The notes beneath the pieces were generated by a model. The model worked only from the letters and a program-made list of their open reading frames with translations, did no database searches and had not been told where the DNA came from. From Sphingobium sp. D43FB (GTDB lineage: Bacteria; Pseudomonadota; Alphaproteobacteria; Sphingomonadales; Sphingomonadaceae), in the NCBI RefSeq assembly GCF_002312805.1, contig NZ_NMUA01000015.1, positions 48,569 to 112,568 of the forward strand: a stretch of DNA of 64,000 nt, read 5' to 3'. Made by a program: the position numbers and the translations under genes. Positions 17,534-27,326 of the stretch are shown one piece after another (positions within the stretch are counted from its first letter, which is position 1; the number at the start of each line of letters is the position of its first letter).

Positions 17534-17576
17534 CGGTTGCGGGCCTTATGTGTCTCATTCGGCCGACGACCACGAA

Positions 17577-17590
17577 TTGACCTACGTCAA
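17577..17590. promoter_or_regulatory. FNR/FixK-type anaerobox
   Basis: TTGACCTACGTCAA is a perfect TTGAC-N4-GTCAA palindrome, the core recognised by FNR/FixK/DNR regulators. It is placed about 50 bp before the group II globin start on the minus strand, a fitting activator position. Confidence 0.6.
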
Positions 17591-17632
17591 ATGCCATGCC
17601 GCCGCCGCCAGTTCTCTGCCTGAGCAGCTCGA

Positions 17633-18055
17633 TCATGGCGGGCGCCGCGCGGGCTGTGTCAGGATTTCGTCCAGGGCCGAATTGAGGCGGGCCAGCGTGT
17701 AGGGCTTGGCAAGCACGTCGAGCACACCGCGCTGCATGATGCTGACGACCAATCGAATCTGTGGATTGGTAATTTGGAGAATGATCGGTTTGGTCGAACC
17801 AAGTGCAACAAACTGATCGAGCAGGGCGATCAGTTCCTCGGATGGCAGGTCGCCATCGACGAGCAGGATGGAAGGGTCTGGAGGCGGCGGATGGTCGTAA
17901 AACACCGGCAGGCTTTCGACGCTGCACAGCCACATGACCGGGGCATTGGTCAGCTGCCGGGCTGCCGTGAACTCCCGCTCCGGGCCAACTCCGATAAGAT
18001 GCGTCAGGACCGGTTGCGTCCCGCCATTTCGCCCGCGGGCGGCGCCATTGTTCAT
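17633..18055 (-). CDS. divergent receiver-domain protein
   Basis: 140 residues. The C-terminal part has a receiver-like order: SILLVDGDLPSEELIALLDQ (possible phospho-Asp in VDGD), then KPIILQITN, IMQRGVLDVLAKPYTLARL with the conserved Lys before a Pro-aromatic pair. The usual acidic pair at the start is not clear, so it is degenerate or an atypical receiver. It lies 6 bp downstream of another receiver gene, likely co-transcribed. Confidence 0.6.
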   Translation of the reverse strand: MNNGAARGRNGGTQPVLTHLIGVGPEREFTAARQLTNAPVMWLCSVESLPVFYDHPPPPDPSILLVDGDLPSEELIALLDQFVALGSTKPIILQITNPQIRLVVSIMQRGVLDVLAKPYTLARLNSALDEILTQPARRPP

Positions 18056-18061
18056 CTGGAA

Positions 18062-18457
18062 TCACGCGCCCGTCAATCGGGCCACAGCGTCACCAAGCGC
18101 ATGTTCGCGAAAAGGCTTTTCGAGCACCTGACTGAAGCCGTGAGCCAGAGCACGTGCGCTGAGATCCGCAGACGGAAAAGCGGTGATGAGCACCGCCGGT
18201 CCTGACCAGCCGCTATCCCGCAGACGGGAAAGCACCTCGATCCCGTCAATTTCTTCCAATCTGTAATCGGCGACAAAGCAGCAGGCATCGCGTGCCAAGG
18301 GGTCGGCCAGAAGCGCGTTGCCCATAGCATAGGCGCGGACGTCAAAACCTCGCGCCCGAAAGAGTAGCTGCAAGGATCGCCGAACACCGGCATCGTCCTC
18401 CACCAGAAGAAGAAGGGGACGTTCCCGGGCCGGGGTATCAATAATTTCGCCTGCCAT
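18062..18457 (-). CDS. single-domain response regulator
   Basis: 131 residues, only a receiver domain: LLLLVEDDAGVRRSLQLLFR (acidic pair), phospho-Asp in CCFVADYRLEEIDG, PAVLITAFPS and LEKPFREHALGDAV. No output domain, so it would act as a phosphate sink or through protein contact. It lies between fixJ and the divergent receiver on the same strand and probably belongs to the FixL/FixJ relay. Confidence 0.85.
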   Translation of the reverse strand: MAGEIIDTPARERPLLLLVEDDAGVRRSLQLLFRARGFDVRAYAMGNALLADPLARDACCFVADYRLEEIDGIEVLSRLRDSGWSGPAVLITAFPSADLSARALAHGFSQVLEKPFREHALGDAVARLTGA

Positions 18458-18543
18458 GACACACCATCGAACCCAGCGCGATTGCTGGTTGATCGGAGAT
18501 GTCAGGAATTCAGGGCGGGGTCGCTACGTAAGTGTCCTGACCC

Positions 18544-19158
18544 TCAGCCCGTAACGCCTGCGGAAAAGGCAATCCGGAGTGCTTCTGACAGGCTGCGGAC
18601 ACCAAGCTTGACCATCAGGTTCGCGCGATGCACTTCGACCGTACGGGGCGAGATTCCGAGGTCATAGGCGATGGTCTTGTTGGGCAGACCCTGCGCCAGA
18701 CCTTTGAGCACATCCTGCTCGCGTGCTGAGAGCGCAGCGATGAGGATTGTCGCATCGGCGGCGCGGCTTGCGCGTCCCTCGGTGTCACTGAGACGTTCGA
18801 ATGCGCTTTCGATCGCTGTAAGCAGGACCGCCTTCTCGAAGGGCTTTTCGATGAAATCCACTGCTCCCGCCTTCATCGCGCGCACCGCGATCGAGACATC
18901 CCCATGGCCGGTCAGCACGACGACAGGCATGGAAACGCCGCGCTCGCCAAGTTGCTGCTGGACTTCCAGGCCATCCATCTCGGGCATTCGAACATCAAGC
19001 AGGATACAGCCTTGCTCGGCATGCTTCACGTTCTTCAGAAATTCCACGCCGGAAACCCACGGAGTCACCGCAAAACCTGATTTCTTCAGCATGAAACCAG
19101 CCGATCGGCGTATCGCATCCTCGTCATCGACTATGTGAACGACACGCTTATCTTCCAT
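18544..19158 (-). CDS. fixJ: FixJ-type response regulator
   Basis: 204 residues: receiver domain with phospho-Asp about residue 55 ([13 protein letters not shown]), [20 protein letters not shown] and IEKPF, then a LuxR-type HTH ([40 protein letters not shown]). Nearly canonical FixJ, activated by oxygen-sensing FixL to turn on fixK-type genes. Its start overlaps the end of the kinase gene by 11 bp. Confidence 0.92.
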   Translation of the reverse strand: MEDKRVVHIVDDEDAIRRSAGFMLKKSGFAVTPWVSGVEFLKNVKHAEQGCILLDVRMPEMDGLEVQQQLGERGVSMPVVVLTGHGDVSIAVRAMKAGAVDFIEKPFEKAVLLTAIESAFERLSDTEGRASRAADATILIAALSAREQDVLKGLAQGLPNKTIAYDLGISPRTVEVHRANLMVKLGVRSLSEALRIAFSAGVTG

Positions 19159-20935
19159 CAGGGTTCTCCGCCTCTGTTCTTATCAACGTGAAATGGAACT
19201 GTGAACCGCCTCCCTCCGCTGGCTCCATCCATATCCGGCCGCCATTGGCTTCCACGATGGTCCGGCAAATGGAAAGACCAAGACCCATGCCTTCCGATTT
19301 GGTGCTGACGAAGGCCTTGAAGAGTTGCTCCGCGACCTCTGGCGCCACCCCGGGCCCGGTGTCCGCCACGGTGACGCGTACGAAACCTGGCTGGTCGGGC
19401 ATAGTGCGGATCGTGAGAAGGCGCTGAGCCGATGTGCCCATGGCCTCGACCGCATTGCGGATCAGGTTCACCAGGACCTGCTGAATCTGAATCTTGTCGA
19501 CAAGAACGCTCGCGGCATCGTGATCGATATCCAGCCTTGTCCGGATGGATTTCTCGTTCGCCCCCAGCAGTCCGAACGCCGTGGCTTCATTGATGAGATT
19601 GGGCAGGCTCCCGATGGTCTTTTCGACTTCGCCGCGTGCGACAAAGTCGCGCAAGCGGCGCACGATGTGCCCAGCCCGCATCGCTTCGCCGGCCGCGTCC
19701 TGAAGCGCCTCGCGGATTTCGGGGAAATCTTCCGGATCGGGTTCGGCCAGCAGATCGCGGACGGCTTCGACATAGTTTGCGACGGCAGTGATCGGTTGGT
19801 TGAGTTCGTGCGCGAGGGTCGAGGCCATCGTGCCCATCGCGCTCACCCGGGCGACGTGAATGAGTTCGGACTGGAGCTCCTCGAGCTTTTCCTGCGTTCT
19901 CTGGCGATCTGTGAGATCGCGGATGAAGCCCGTGAAAAGCCGTTGGCCCTCGCCGCTAGCCTCGCCAATGGATAGCTCCATCGGAAATGTCGATCCGTCC
20001 TTGCGCATCGCGACGACCACCCGCCCGATCCCGATGATTCTCCGCTCGCCGGTCCGCAGATAACGTTCAAGATAGCCGTCATGGCGTTCGCGATAGGGCG
20101 AAGGCATCAGCATGCTGACATTCGATCCGGCAACTTCGGCTTGGGTGTATCCGAAGAGGCGCTCGGCGGCGGCGCTGAAGGAGACCATAGTTCCGCGCTC
20201 ATCGATTACGATCATCGCATCGGGGACCGTTGAGAGGATCGAGCGCAGGTGCGCTTCGCTGTTGCGAAGGGAGTTTTCTGCGGCGCGTTGGTCGGTGATA
20301 TCGTGGACTATCGTCGCAAATCCGCGCAGCGTATTGTCTGCGTTTTTCAATGCAGTGATCGATATGTGGGCAAGAAATTCACTGCCGTCCTTGCGGACAC
20401 GCCAGTCGTCCAATTCCGCCTTGCCCCGTTCGACAGCCTCTGCAAGCAATGACATAGGCTTACCGGCGGCGATTGCATCCGTGGGATAAAATAGCTGCGC
20501 GGACTTGCCGATCATTTCCGCGGCGGTCCACCCCTTCAACCGCTCGGCGCCTTTATTCCAGATAGTGACGTTTCCATCGGGGTCGAGCATATAGATAGCG
20601 TAATCCTGAGCGCCATCGATCAGGAGGTTCAACTCCTCCGCGAGCACAATGGCGCTGTCAGCAAACTTGCGGGCAACAGAGACGGTCCGATGAGAGTTTC
20701 GCCACAGGAGGACCATGGCCACAAGAAACACGGCGACAGCGGTCTGCTGACTTGGTGCCGTGGGCCAGCCGTCCACGATCACTAGCATCGCGAGCGTGAT
20801 AAGTGTGACACTTGAGATGACGAGGATGTCGGGCCTTAGCGCTACCAGCACCATCCCAGCCATGCCTAGCGTCACGAAATAGTGGACGCGCTCATCAATG
20901 TGCTCGCCGAGCTGCTCACGCGTGACGAACGCCAT
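19148..20935 (-). CDS. fixL: FixL-type oxygen-sensing histidine kinase
   Basis: 595 residues from the ATG at 20935. N-terminal hydrophobic segments, then PAS1 (about 105-215) and a haem-PAS (about 230-340) with [10 protein letters not shown] (proximal haem His285) and IGIGR (Arg305, the O2-sensing arginine of FixL). The kinase core follows: H-box [12 protein letters not shown] (His376), N, G1 (DTGPGV) and G2 (GMGLGL) boxes. The frame stays open upstream without ATG/GTG/TTG and encodes a further membrane helix, so the true start may differ. Confidence 0.92.
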   Translation of the reverse strand: MAFVTREQLGEHIDERVHYFVTLGMAGMVLVALRPDILVISSVTLITLAMLVIVDGWPTAPSQQTAVAVFLVAMVLLWRNSHRTVSVARKFADSAIVLAEELNLLIDGAQDYAIYMLDPDGNVTIWNKGAERLKGWTAAEMIGKSAQLFYPTDAIAAGKPMSLLAEAVERGKAELDDWRVRKDGSEFLAHISITALKNADNTLRGFATIVHDITDQRAAENSLRNSEAHLRSILSTVPDAMIVIDERGTMVSFSAAAERLFGYTQAEVAGSNVSMLMPSPYRERHDGYLERYLRTGERRIIGIGRVVVAMRKDGSTFPMELSIGEASGEGQRLFTGFIRDLTDRQRTQEKLEELQSELIHVARVSAMGTMASTLAHELNQPITAVANYVEAVRDLLAEPDPEDFPEIREALQDAAGEAMRAGHIVRRLRDFVARGEVEKTIGSLPNLINEATAFGLLGANEKSIRTRLDIDHDAASVLVDKIQIQQVLVNLIRNAVEAMGTSAQRLLTIRTMPDQPGFVRVTVADTGPGVAPEVAEQLFKAFVSTKSEGMGLGLSICRTIVEANGGRIWMEPAEGGGSQFHFTLIRTEAENPDGR

Positions 20936-21485
20936 AATCGCGATCGCGAGCCCCGCAAGGGAGGCGGTTACGAGCTGGGAGTGGATGGACCTGTTGGCGA
21001 GCAGTGCTGCCGCGGCTCCCGGCGAGAAATGGCCCTTTCGCTCGGATTGCCGTTCGGTGTCGGTAATGACCTGCCCCCCAATGATCTTCCGCAGGAAGCA
21101 GCGCGACGCTGATATCTCCCCTTTCCTGATTGCTTTTTATCAATTCCGTGTGGACTGAGCCATCAAAAGTTGTGCCGTTCAAGGCGACTGCTCTTTCTGC
21201 CCGCAGCATGGTCCGTGTACGCCTATCGAACCACGGTCGGAAAGGTGGTGACGATCGATGGGGAACAAATGCAGCTTCCCATTGCAACGCGCTGTAGCCA
21301 AGCAAACGATGCGGATCATGCGCGGCGCGTGGCGGAGGCGAGGGGAATACAGTGTGCGGTATGCGAGTGGAGCAGCGCAGGGACGAGAGGTATGATCGAG
21401 GTCTGTGTGATCGTGCGTACGCGAGAAGGGACGGTTGCCCAGTCGAATTGCCCTCGCCTCGCCGCAATCCCACCGGCCTTATCGT
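20936..21485. other. intergenic region between fixL and the MgtC gene
   Basis: 550 bp. The first ~200 bp read as an extension of the fixL frame on the minus strand ([17 protein letters not shown], a likely membrane helix). At 21130-21143 TTGCTTTTTATCAA is one mismatch from the FNR/FixK box TTGAT-N4-ATCAA, 195 bp before the fixL ATG. The rest, up to the MgtC start, holds no feature I can support. Confidence 0.45.
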
Positions 21486-22748
21486 ATGAACATTCCTGAT
21501 ATGGAACTGCTGCGGACGCTGGCGGCCTCTCTCGCGGTTGGCATCCTGATCGGGATCGAACGCGGATGGCGGCAACGTGATGCGTCCGACGGAGGTCGCG
21601 TAAGCGGCCTTCGGACCTTCGGGTTGCTCGGCCTCATTGGCGGTGTCGCTGGCTACCTCCCGGAAATGTTGGCAGCCGTGGTCGGCCTTGCCGTCCTGTC
21701 GAGCCTAGTCCTGGGCTATCGAAGCGAACTCGCGCGTCAGGGCAGCCTCTCCGTCACCACCACCCTGGTCGGGATCATCACCTTCGCCCTGGGCTTTGTC
21801 GCGGCCAAAGGGATGGTCGGTGAGGCGCTCGCCACAGCCGCCGTCACCACCTTGATCCTCACCCTACGCGGCAAGGCGCACGCGATGCTGAAGGGCATGA
21901 CCCAGCAGGAAGTCGAGTCCATTGCGCGCTTCGCGCTGGTGGCGCTCGTCATCCTGCCGCTGCTGCCAGACGCGAATATTGGTCCTTGGGGCGCATGGAA
22001 TCCGCGCAAGATCTGGATGGTGGTGGTCGTGGTCCTCGGTCTGTCGTTCGCAGGGTACGTTGCAACCCGGCGTCTGGGCCCGGAGAAAGGGATCATGATC
22101 ACCGCGCTATGCGGCTCGCTCGTCTCCTCGACGGCTGTCACAGTCGCCTACGCTCGGCGCCTGCGGCAACAGGACGGTCCCGAAGCCCCACTGGTCGCAG
22201 GAATCGCGCTGGCATCGCTGGTGATGTTCGTCCGTGTCCAGATCCTGTCGATCGCGCTCGTTCCCTATTCGAGCCGATCGCTGGCCCTAGCGATGGTCCC
22301 GGCATTCATCGTCGGCGGACTGACGACGTTGCTCGCGCTCCGCGCGCGGGGATCCGAAGCTCATGCGGGCGAGGTCAAACTCGGAAACCCGCTCGATTTC
22401 GGGCCAGCGCTACTCCTTGCGGGTCTGGTGGCGGTCATGGCGATACCGGCGCGCTGGGCGCTCGATCGCTTCGGCGATCAGGGCATTGTCGTGGTCCTTG
22501 GCCTGACCGGCATGTGGGACGTGGATGCGGCGGTTCTCACCCTGGCCGGCATGCCCAAGAATGTTCTGGACGGAGCAACGGCCGGGCTGGTTCTTGCCGT
22601 TCCGGTACTCGCCAACACCGCGTTCAAGGCTGTGCTCGCACTCGGCATCGCGGGTCCAAGACGGCAGGGCTGGAAGGCCGCCGGTCCTCTGTTCGCGTCG
22701 GTATTGGCGTCGGGTGCAGGGATCGCGGGGCTGCTCTCGGTGGGATAA
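21486..22748 (+). CDS. MgtC/SapB-type membrane protein with DUF4010
   Basis: 420 residues from MNIPDMELLRTLAASLAVGI. The N-terminal part (GILIGIERGWRQRD, GLRTFGLLGLIGG) is the MgtC/SapB membrane domain; the longer C-terminal hydrophobic part matches DUF4010, together about 12 membrane helices. MgtC-family proteins are linked to magnesium limitation or acid stress; the transported substrate, if any, is unknown. It ends 2 bp before the convergent kinase gene. Confidence 0.85.
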   Translation: MNIPDMELLRTLAASLAVGILIGIERGWRQRDASDGGRVSGLRTFGLLGLIGGVAGYLPEMLAAVVGLAVLSSLVLGYRSELARQGSLSVTTTLVGIITFALGFVAAKGMVGEALATAAVTTLILTLRGKAHAMLKGMTQQEVESIARFALVALVILPLLPDANIGPWGAWNPRKIWMVVVVVLGLSFAGYVATRRLGPEKGIMITALCGSLVSSTAVTVAYARRLRQQDGPEAPLVAGIALASLVMFVRVQILSIALVPYSSRSLALAMVPAFIVGGLTTLLALRARGSEAHAGEVKLGNPLDFGPALLLAGLVAVMAIPARWALDRFGDQGIVVVLGLTGMWDVDAAVLTLAGMPKNVLDGATAGLVLAVPVLANTAFKAVLALGIAGPRRQGWKAAGPLFASVLASGAGIAGLLSVG

Positions 22749-22750
22749 GC

Positions 22751-23689
22751 CTAAAGACCGGCAGGCAGTTCCTGAGGAGATGGCTCGGGGACGAAGTCCG
22801 GCCCGGTCGGGACGCCTTCGGGCTCGAAAGGTATTGGCACTTCAGCTGGCTGAGGAGGCGCCGGCGTTTCGGGAGGTGCGGACGGCTCGATGATGTCCGG
22901 CTTGGGTTCGCCAGGCTGAGAAGCCAGCGCGAACGCACCTGCCCATTTTTGGTCCCGCTGCGCCGCCGATCGACGTAAGCGCCGGGCGCGTTCGGGATCA
23001 TTCATCGTGGACATTCCCAGGGGTTTTGATGGCCCGCTGATCGTCACCTGCAGGATGAGCGGGATCGCAAGCGCGGCGACAGTGCCACGACCGAGCACGC
23101 TGCGGATATGGAAGTGTGCATGGGCGGCCTGCGCGAAATGCCGCACGCGACCAAGACCCGTCCCATGCGCGCCAGCAGGGCGTGCCCCAAGCAGAATAGC
23201 GGAAAGCTCGTCCGAACCCATCCCCTGCCCCGTATCTGCAACGATCACCCAGATGCGGCGTCCAACGCGCTTGGTCCGCACCAGGATCCGGCCAGTGCCA
23301 TTCAAAGCTCCGCGCGCGTTGGTCACAAGCTCGAGAATCGCCGCATCAAAAGCGGACGAATCCAGTTTGACCGGTGACGGCTCGGCCGACACCTCTACCG
23401 ATACCTCGACACCGCTATTCGATTGCGCGTCGAGCAGCGACTGTAGCGCTCCAAGGTGACGATTGAGATCGAATGCTTGAACCATCGCGCTGGTTTCCTT
23501 GGCAAGCAAGGCGGTCGTCAGAGTGCCGCCGCGGCGCGCGGCTTCCGAGATCGCGTCGAGAAGCACAGCCCGTCTGTTCGGTGTAGGGTCGTCGCCAAGC
23601 AAATGGCTCGCCGAACTGACGATCCCGAAAAGATTGCGAAGATCATGGATGTTTTCCCGCTCCGTGATCTGCGTGCCGGACTCTAGCAT
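22751..23689 (-). CDS. cytoplasmic histidine-kinase-like protein
   Basis: 312 residues without membrane helices or sensor domain. A phospho-acceptor-like motif IHDLRNLFGIVSSASHLL (His15) is followed by an N box (ILELVTNARGAL), G1 (VADTGQGMG) and G2 (GTGLGRVRHFA). The last ~90 residues are proline-rich and low-complexity (PPETPAPPQPAEVPIPFEPE). Stand-alone kinases of this form relay signals from partner sensors. No paired regulator is adjacent. Confidence 0.78.
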   Translation of the reverse strand: MLESGTQITERENIHDLRNLFGIVSSASHLLGDDPTPNRRAVLLDAISEAARRGGTLTTALLAKETSAMVQAFDLNRHLGALQSLLDAQSNSGVEVSVEVSAEPSPVKLDSSAFDAAILELVTNARGALNGTGRILVRTKRVGRRIWVIVADTGQGMGSDELSAILLGARPAGAHGTGLGRVRHFAQAAHAHFHIRSVLGRGTVAALAIPLILQVTISGPSKPLGMSTMNDPERARRLRRSAAQRDQKWAGAFALASQPGEPKPDIIEPSAPPETPAPPQPAEVPIPFEPEGVPTGPDFVPEPSPQELPAGL

Positions 23690-23919
23690 ATGGCTCTCCC
23701 ATCGCGCTATTTGTTGTGTTCAACGGGCGAAAGTGAATTGGGAAAGTTACGTAGCCGGTGGATCATTTGACCAACGCGGTCGCGACGGGCACCTCGCGGC
23801 CTTAGTAAGTTCCCGGATAGGAGCGCTGCTGCCGAGGTCATAATTTCCCGATGCTCGAGGGCCGGAGAACGTGCCGGCACGCAGTCGCAAGCTCGAAACC
23901 AGCAAGGCGTAAAACGCGG

Positions 23920-25476
23920 ATGACGACATCGGCGGGACCGATCGGAGAACCCGAACAACAAACCGATGTTGTCGCCTTCCTGGAGTCGCCAGGCGCGCTT
24001 CAACCCTGCGAATCTGCGCGCCGGATAGATACACATGCGGCGCACATCTTCCTTGCCGGCGATCGCGCCTGGAAGCTCAAGCGCTCCGTCCATTTCAACT
24101 ATCTCGACTTTTCGAGCGCGGACAAACGTCACGCCGCGCTGGAGACGGAACTGACGCTCAACCGCAGGACGGCCCCTGCACTCTACCTTGCGGTTCGGCC
24201 GATCTGCCGGGATGGCAGCGGCACACTGAATTTGGATCGTCGGGGAGACACGGTTGACTGGCTTCTCGAGATGCGGCGCTTTCCTGACGGAGCCCTGCTC
24301 GAGGAGATTGCGGCCCGCGGTGAGTTGAACGGCCGGCTAATCACGCGGCTCGCCGATCAGATCAAGGCGTTTCATGACGATGCCGAGCAGTGTCGATTGC
24401 AACACGGACTCGATCGGGTCGAGGCGGTGATTTCGGGAAATCGGGCGAGTATGGCCGGCTTTCCCGAAATCCTCCCGTCCGCGGCCGCGAGCAGTTTGGT
24501 TGATCGGCAAATCGAGCACGCCGTTCGCCATGCCGCCTTGCTGGATGCACGCGCCCGGCAAGGCCGCGTCAGGCACGGGCATGGTGACCTGCATCTCGCG
24601 AATATCGCGGTGATCGACGATAACCCCATGCTGTTCGACTGCCTCGAATTCAGTGCGTCGCTTGCGACAATCGACGTGCTCTACGACCTCGCGTTTCTTC
24701 TGATGGATCTTTGGGCGCGCGGTTTCGATGTTCAGGCGAACATGCTCCTGAACCGCTACCTTGATATCGCTCCGCAGGACGAGGCCGGCATAGCGCTCAT
24801 CCCGTTGTTTCTTTCCGTCCGAGCGACCATTCGGGCTCATGCGCTGGCAGCGCAAGCGGCGGGGTCGCCGGACTCGGATCTGGCGCACAAGGCCCAGCAC
24901 TATCTGGCGCTGGCCGATGAACTGCTCGCCCCTGTGCCGCCCCGCCTCGTGGCAATCGGAGGGCTTTCCGGAACTGGAAAGTCGACCATCGCCAGGCTGG
25001 TTGGCCATTGTTTGGGCCGCGCGCCCGGCGCCAGAATTCTGAGGTCGGACGTCCTGCGCAAGCGGCTGGCGGGCGTGCAGCCGGAGACCGCGCTGCTTAC
25101 CGACGCCTACACCTCGACAGCCAGCGCGGCGGTTTATGGCGAGCTTGAGCGGCTGGCGAGCCACACGCTGCAAGCCGGGCAAGCCGTGATCGCGGATGCG
25201 GTCTATGCGAAACCGGAGGAACGCGACGCGATAAGTCGGCTCGCGCGACGGCACGGCGTTTCGTTCGAGGGTATCTGGCTCGAGGCTGCGCCGGATCTGC
25301 TGAAGCAACGGATCACGGCACGGGCAAACGATGCCTCGGACGCCGACACGGCCGTGGCCGAGGCGCAAGCGCGCTATGATATCGGCGGCGTTGACTGGCA
25401 CAGGGTCGGCGCAGACGGTCCCCGCGAGGCCGTTGCAGGCAAGGTGCGTGCGATTATTGGTGACGAGGACCGCTGA
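23920..25476 (+). CDS. bifunctional APH-like / AAA P-loop kinase
   Basis: 518 residues from MTTSAGPIGEPEQ; an upstream ATG at 23851 lacks family text. The N-terminal half resembles aminoglycoside-phosphotransferase kinases (catalytic HGHGDLHLANIAV, later DVLYDLAFLLMDLW). The C-terminal half has a Walker A GGLSGTGKSTIAR (about residues 347-359) like gluconate- or chloramphenicol-type kinases. The family is common in alpha- and betaproteobacterial stress clusters; the substrate is not established. Confidence 0.82.
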   Translation: MTTSAGPIGEPEQQTDVVAFLESPGALQPCESARRIDTHAAHIFLAGDRAWKLKRSVHFNYLDFSSADKRHAALETELTLNRRTAPALYLAVRPICRDGSGTLNLDRRGDTVDWLLEMRRFPDGALLEEIAARGELNGRLITRLADQIKAFHDDAEQCRLQHGLDRVEAVISGNRASMAGFPEILPSAAASSLVDRQIEHAVRHAALLDARARQGRVRHGHGDLHLANIAVIDDNPMLFDCLEFSASLATIDVLYDLAFLLMDLWARGFDVQANMLLNRYLDIAPQDEAGIALIPLFLSVRATIRAHALAAQAAGSPDSDLAHKAQHYLALADELLAPVPPRLVAIGGLSGTGKSTIARLVGHCLGRAPGARILRSDVLRKRLAGVQPETALLTDAYTSTASAAVYGELERLASHTLQAGQAVIADAVYAKPEERDAISRLARRHGVSFEGIWLEAAPDLLKQRITARANDASDADTAVAEAQARYDIGGVDWHRVGADGPREAVAGKVRAIIGDEDR

Positions 25477-25505
25477 CCGACTGATCCGAGCTCAACGGGT
25501 GCGCT

Positions 25506-25901
25506 CTATTCCGTAGTTGGGCCGTCGAAATGCTCGTGCGCCGCCTCGGCATCGGCCTTCGTGCGATGGATCGTGCCGTCGATGTGCTCGGGTGGCCCGT
25601 AGATGGTGTAGAGCTGCAGCAGCTTGTCGCCGGTGTTGACGATGTTGTGCTCAGCCCCGGCGGGAACGACGATGCCATCATCGCTCTTGATGGGCATGCG
25701 AACGCCATCGATGAGAACCTCGCCCTTGCCCTTCTCGACCCGGAAGAACTGATCGCGATCGTCGTGTATTTCGAGCCCGATTTCTTCGCCGGGCTTCAGC
25801 GCCATGAGCACGAGTTGCAGATTTTGGCCCGTGTAAAGAACCCGGCGAAAATCCTCATTGTCCTCGGTCAGGTTTTCGATGTCGCCGATAAATCCCTTCA
25901 T
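25506..25901 (-). CDS. cupin-domain protein
   Basis: 131 residues forming one small cupin barrel: GEEIGLEIHDDRDQFFRVEK (metal ligands H and E), PAGAEHNIVNTGDKLLQLYT (second His). Related proteins bind a metal and may act as sugar isomerase-like or stress proteins. It is transcribed divergently from the D-lactate dehydrogenase gene, with 167 bp between the starts. Confidence 0.85.
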   Translation of the reverse strand: MKGFIGDIENLTEDNEDFRRVLYTGQNLQLVLMALKPGEEIGLEIHDDRDQFFRVEKGKGEVLIDGVRMPIKSDDGIVVPAGAEHNIVNTGDKLLQLYTIYGPPEHIDGTIHRTKADAEAAHEHFDGPTTE

Positions 25902-26068
25902 TGCAGTGTCCTTTCTGGGCCGGTCCGCGAGAATTCTCCGTCGAGGGTGATCCGGCGGCCGGAATATGCCAAACTACGATGATGCTTGCCCCGGCGCGAC
26001 ATAACTGTCTGTCCGGGATCATACTTAGAACGCGCGCCACGCGCACCCGGGTAAGGAGACGCAGAAAG

Positions 26069-27079
26069 GTGGACGTCGCGGTTTTCAGCACCCGCAGCTA
26101 CGATCGGGAGTTCCTCGACCAGGCAAACGCGGCAGTCGGAGGTTCGCACGCTTTGCGCTATTTCGACGCCAGTCTCTCGGAGCAGACGGTGGCGCTGGCG
26201 GCGGGATCCGACGCGATCTGCGCCTTCGTCAATGACCGTCTCGATCGAAGCGTGCTTGCGGCGCTTCGTGGGCAAGGGACAAAACTGGTGGCCTTGCGAA
26301 GCGCCGGCTTCAATCATGTCGATCTCGAAGCGGCCGAGGCACTGGAGATCGCCGTGGCACGCGTGCCGGCCTATTCCCCGGAAGCAATCGCTGAACACAC
26401 CGTCGCGCTCATCCTGTCGCTCAACCGCAAGCTACATCGGGCCTATGTTCGTGTCCGCGAGGGAAACTTCGCGCTGGACGGCCTCCTGGGGTTCAATCTC
26501 GGCATGCGAACGGTCGGGATTGTAGGGACAGGGAGGATCGGGGCGGTCGTGGCCCACATCCTTCGAGGGTTTGGCTGCGCGCTATTGGCCTTCGACCCCT
26601 CTCCCGATGAGGAACTCAGGCAATTGGGTGTGAGCTATGTCCCGTTCCCCGAGCTAATGCAGCAATCCGACATCATAACCATTCACTGCCCGCTCACGCC
26701 GCAAACGCATCATCTGATCGACGAGAACTCTTTGCAGCTGATCCGCAAGGGGGCGATGCTGATCAATACAAGCCGAGGCGCCGTTGTGGATACGCAAGCT
26801 GTAATCGCCGCGCTAAAGTCAGGAGTGATCGGGGCATTGGGGCTCGACGTCTATGAGGAGGAAGGCGACCTCTTCTTCAGAGACCTGTCGGAATCCATGT
26901 TGCAGGATGATGTCTTCGCGCGCCTGCTGACATTCCCCAATGTCCTCATCACAGGCCATCAGGGCTTTTTTACTCGCGAGGCACTCACGGCCATCGCGGA
27001 GACCACGATCCGGAACATCTCAAGCTTTGAAGAGAGTGGTCGCGCGACCCATCAGATCGGAACGGAGCTCCTGGCCTGA
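26069..27079 (+). CDS. ldhA: D-lactate dehydrogenase (fermentative, LdhA-like)
   Basis: 336 residues from a GTG (VDVAVFSTRSYDREFLDQAN) after AAGGAG. The D-2-hydroxyacid dehydrogenase fold is clear: LRSAGFNHVDLEAA, NAD-binding VGIVGTGRIGAVVA (about 149-162), LINTSRGAVVDTQAVIAALK (catalytic Arg), GLDVYEEE and the final catalytic His in TGHQGFFT. The YEEE-x-D-LFFRD text is typical of fermentative LdhA. It would regenerate NAD+ from pyruvate in low oxygen. Confidence 0.9.
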   Translation: MDVAVFSTRSYDREFLDQANAAVGGSHALRYFDASLSEQTVALAAGSDAICAFVNDRLDRSVLAALRGQGTKLVALRSAGFNHVDLEAAEALEIAVARVPAYSPEAIAEHTVALILSLNRKLHRAYVRVREGNFALDGLLGFNLGMRTVGIVGTGRIGAVVAHILRGFGCALLAFDPSPDEELRQLGVSYVPFPELMQQSDIITIHCPLTPQTHHLIDENSLQLIRKGAMLINTSRGAVVDTQAVIAALKSGVIGALGLDVYEEEGDLFFRDLSESMLQDDVFARLLTFPNVLITGHQGFFTREALTAIAETTIRNISSFEESGRATHQIGTELLA

Positions 27080-27194
27080 GCAGCGATAGACGCCGAATAC
27101 GACGCTACTTCCACCGTTCGCTCCGTATTACTCCCAATAGGCCCGTAAGCTCCGCCGGTCGAAACTGCGCCAACTGAGGAAGGACGCAGCTATC

Positions 27195-27326
27195 ATGTAC
27201 ATTCTCCCCGCGACTGACGTGCACAAGCACCGCGCCTCACAATCTCAACTGCGCGCCGGGATCGGGCTGGCGCTTCTGTTCGTGACGGTTGGGACTCAGT
27301 TGATCTGGGCGCTCACCACCCACTGA
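27195..27326 (+). CDS. small single-helix membrane protein
   Basis: 43 residues, MYILPATDVHKHRASQSQLR followed by a hydrophobic helix (AGIGLALLFVTVGTQLIWAL). A ribosome-like AGGAAGGA lies about 11 nt upstream. No family recognised. The composition with a charged N-terminus and one helix suggests a real small membrane peptide, but conservation has not been checked. Confidence 0.45.
   Translation: MYILPATDVHKHRASQSQLRAGIGLALLFVTVGTQLIWALTTH

Noticed and set aside
24337..25401. 354-codon minus-strand frame within the APH-AAA gene
   Set aside because: The plus-strand frame has HGDLH and Walker A motifs; the minus frame has none.
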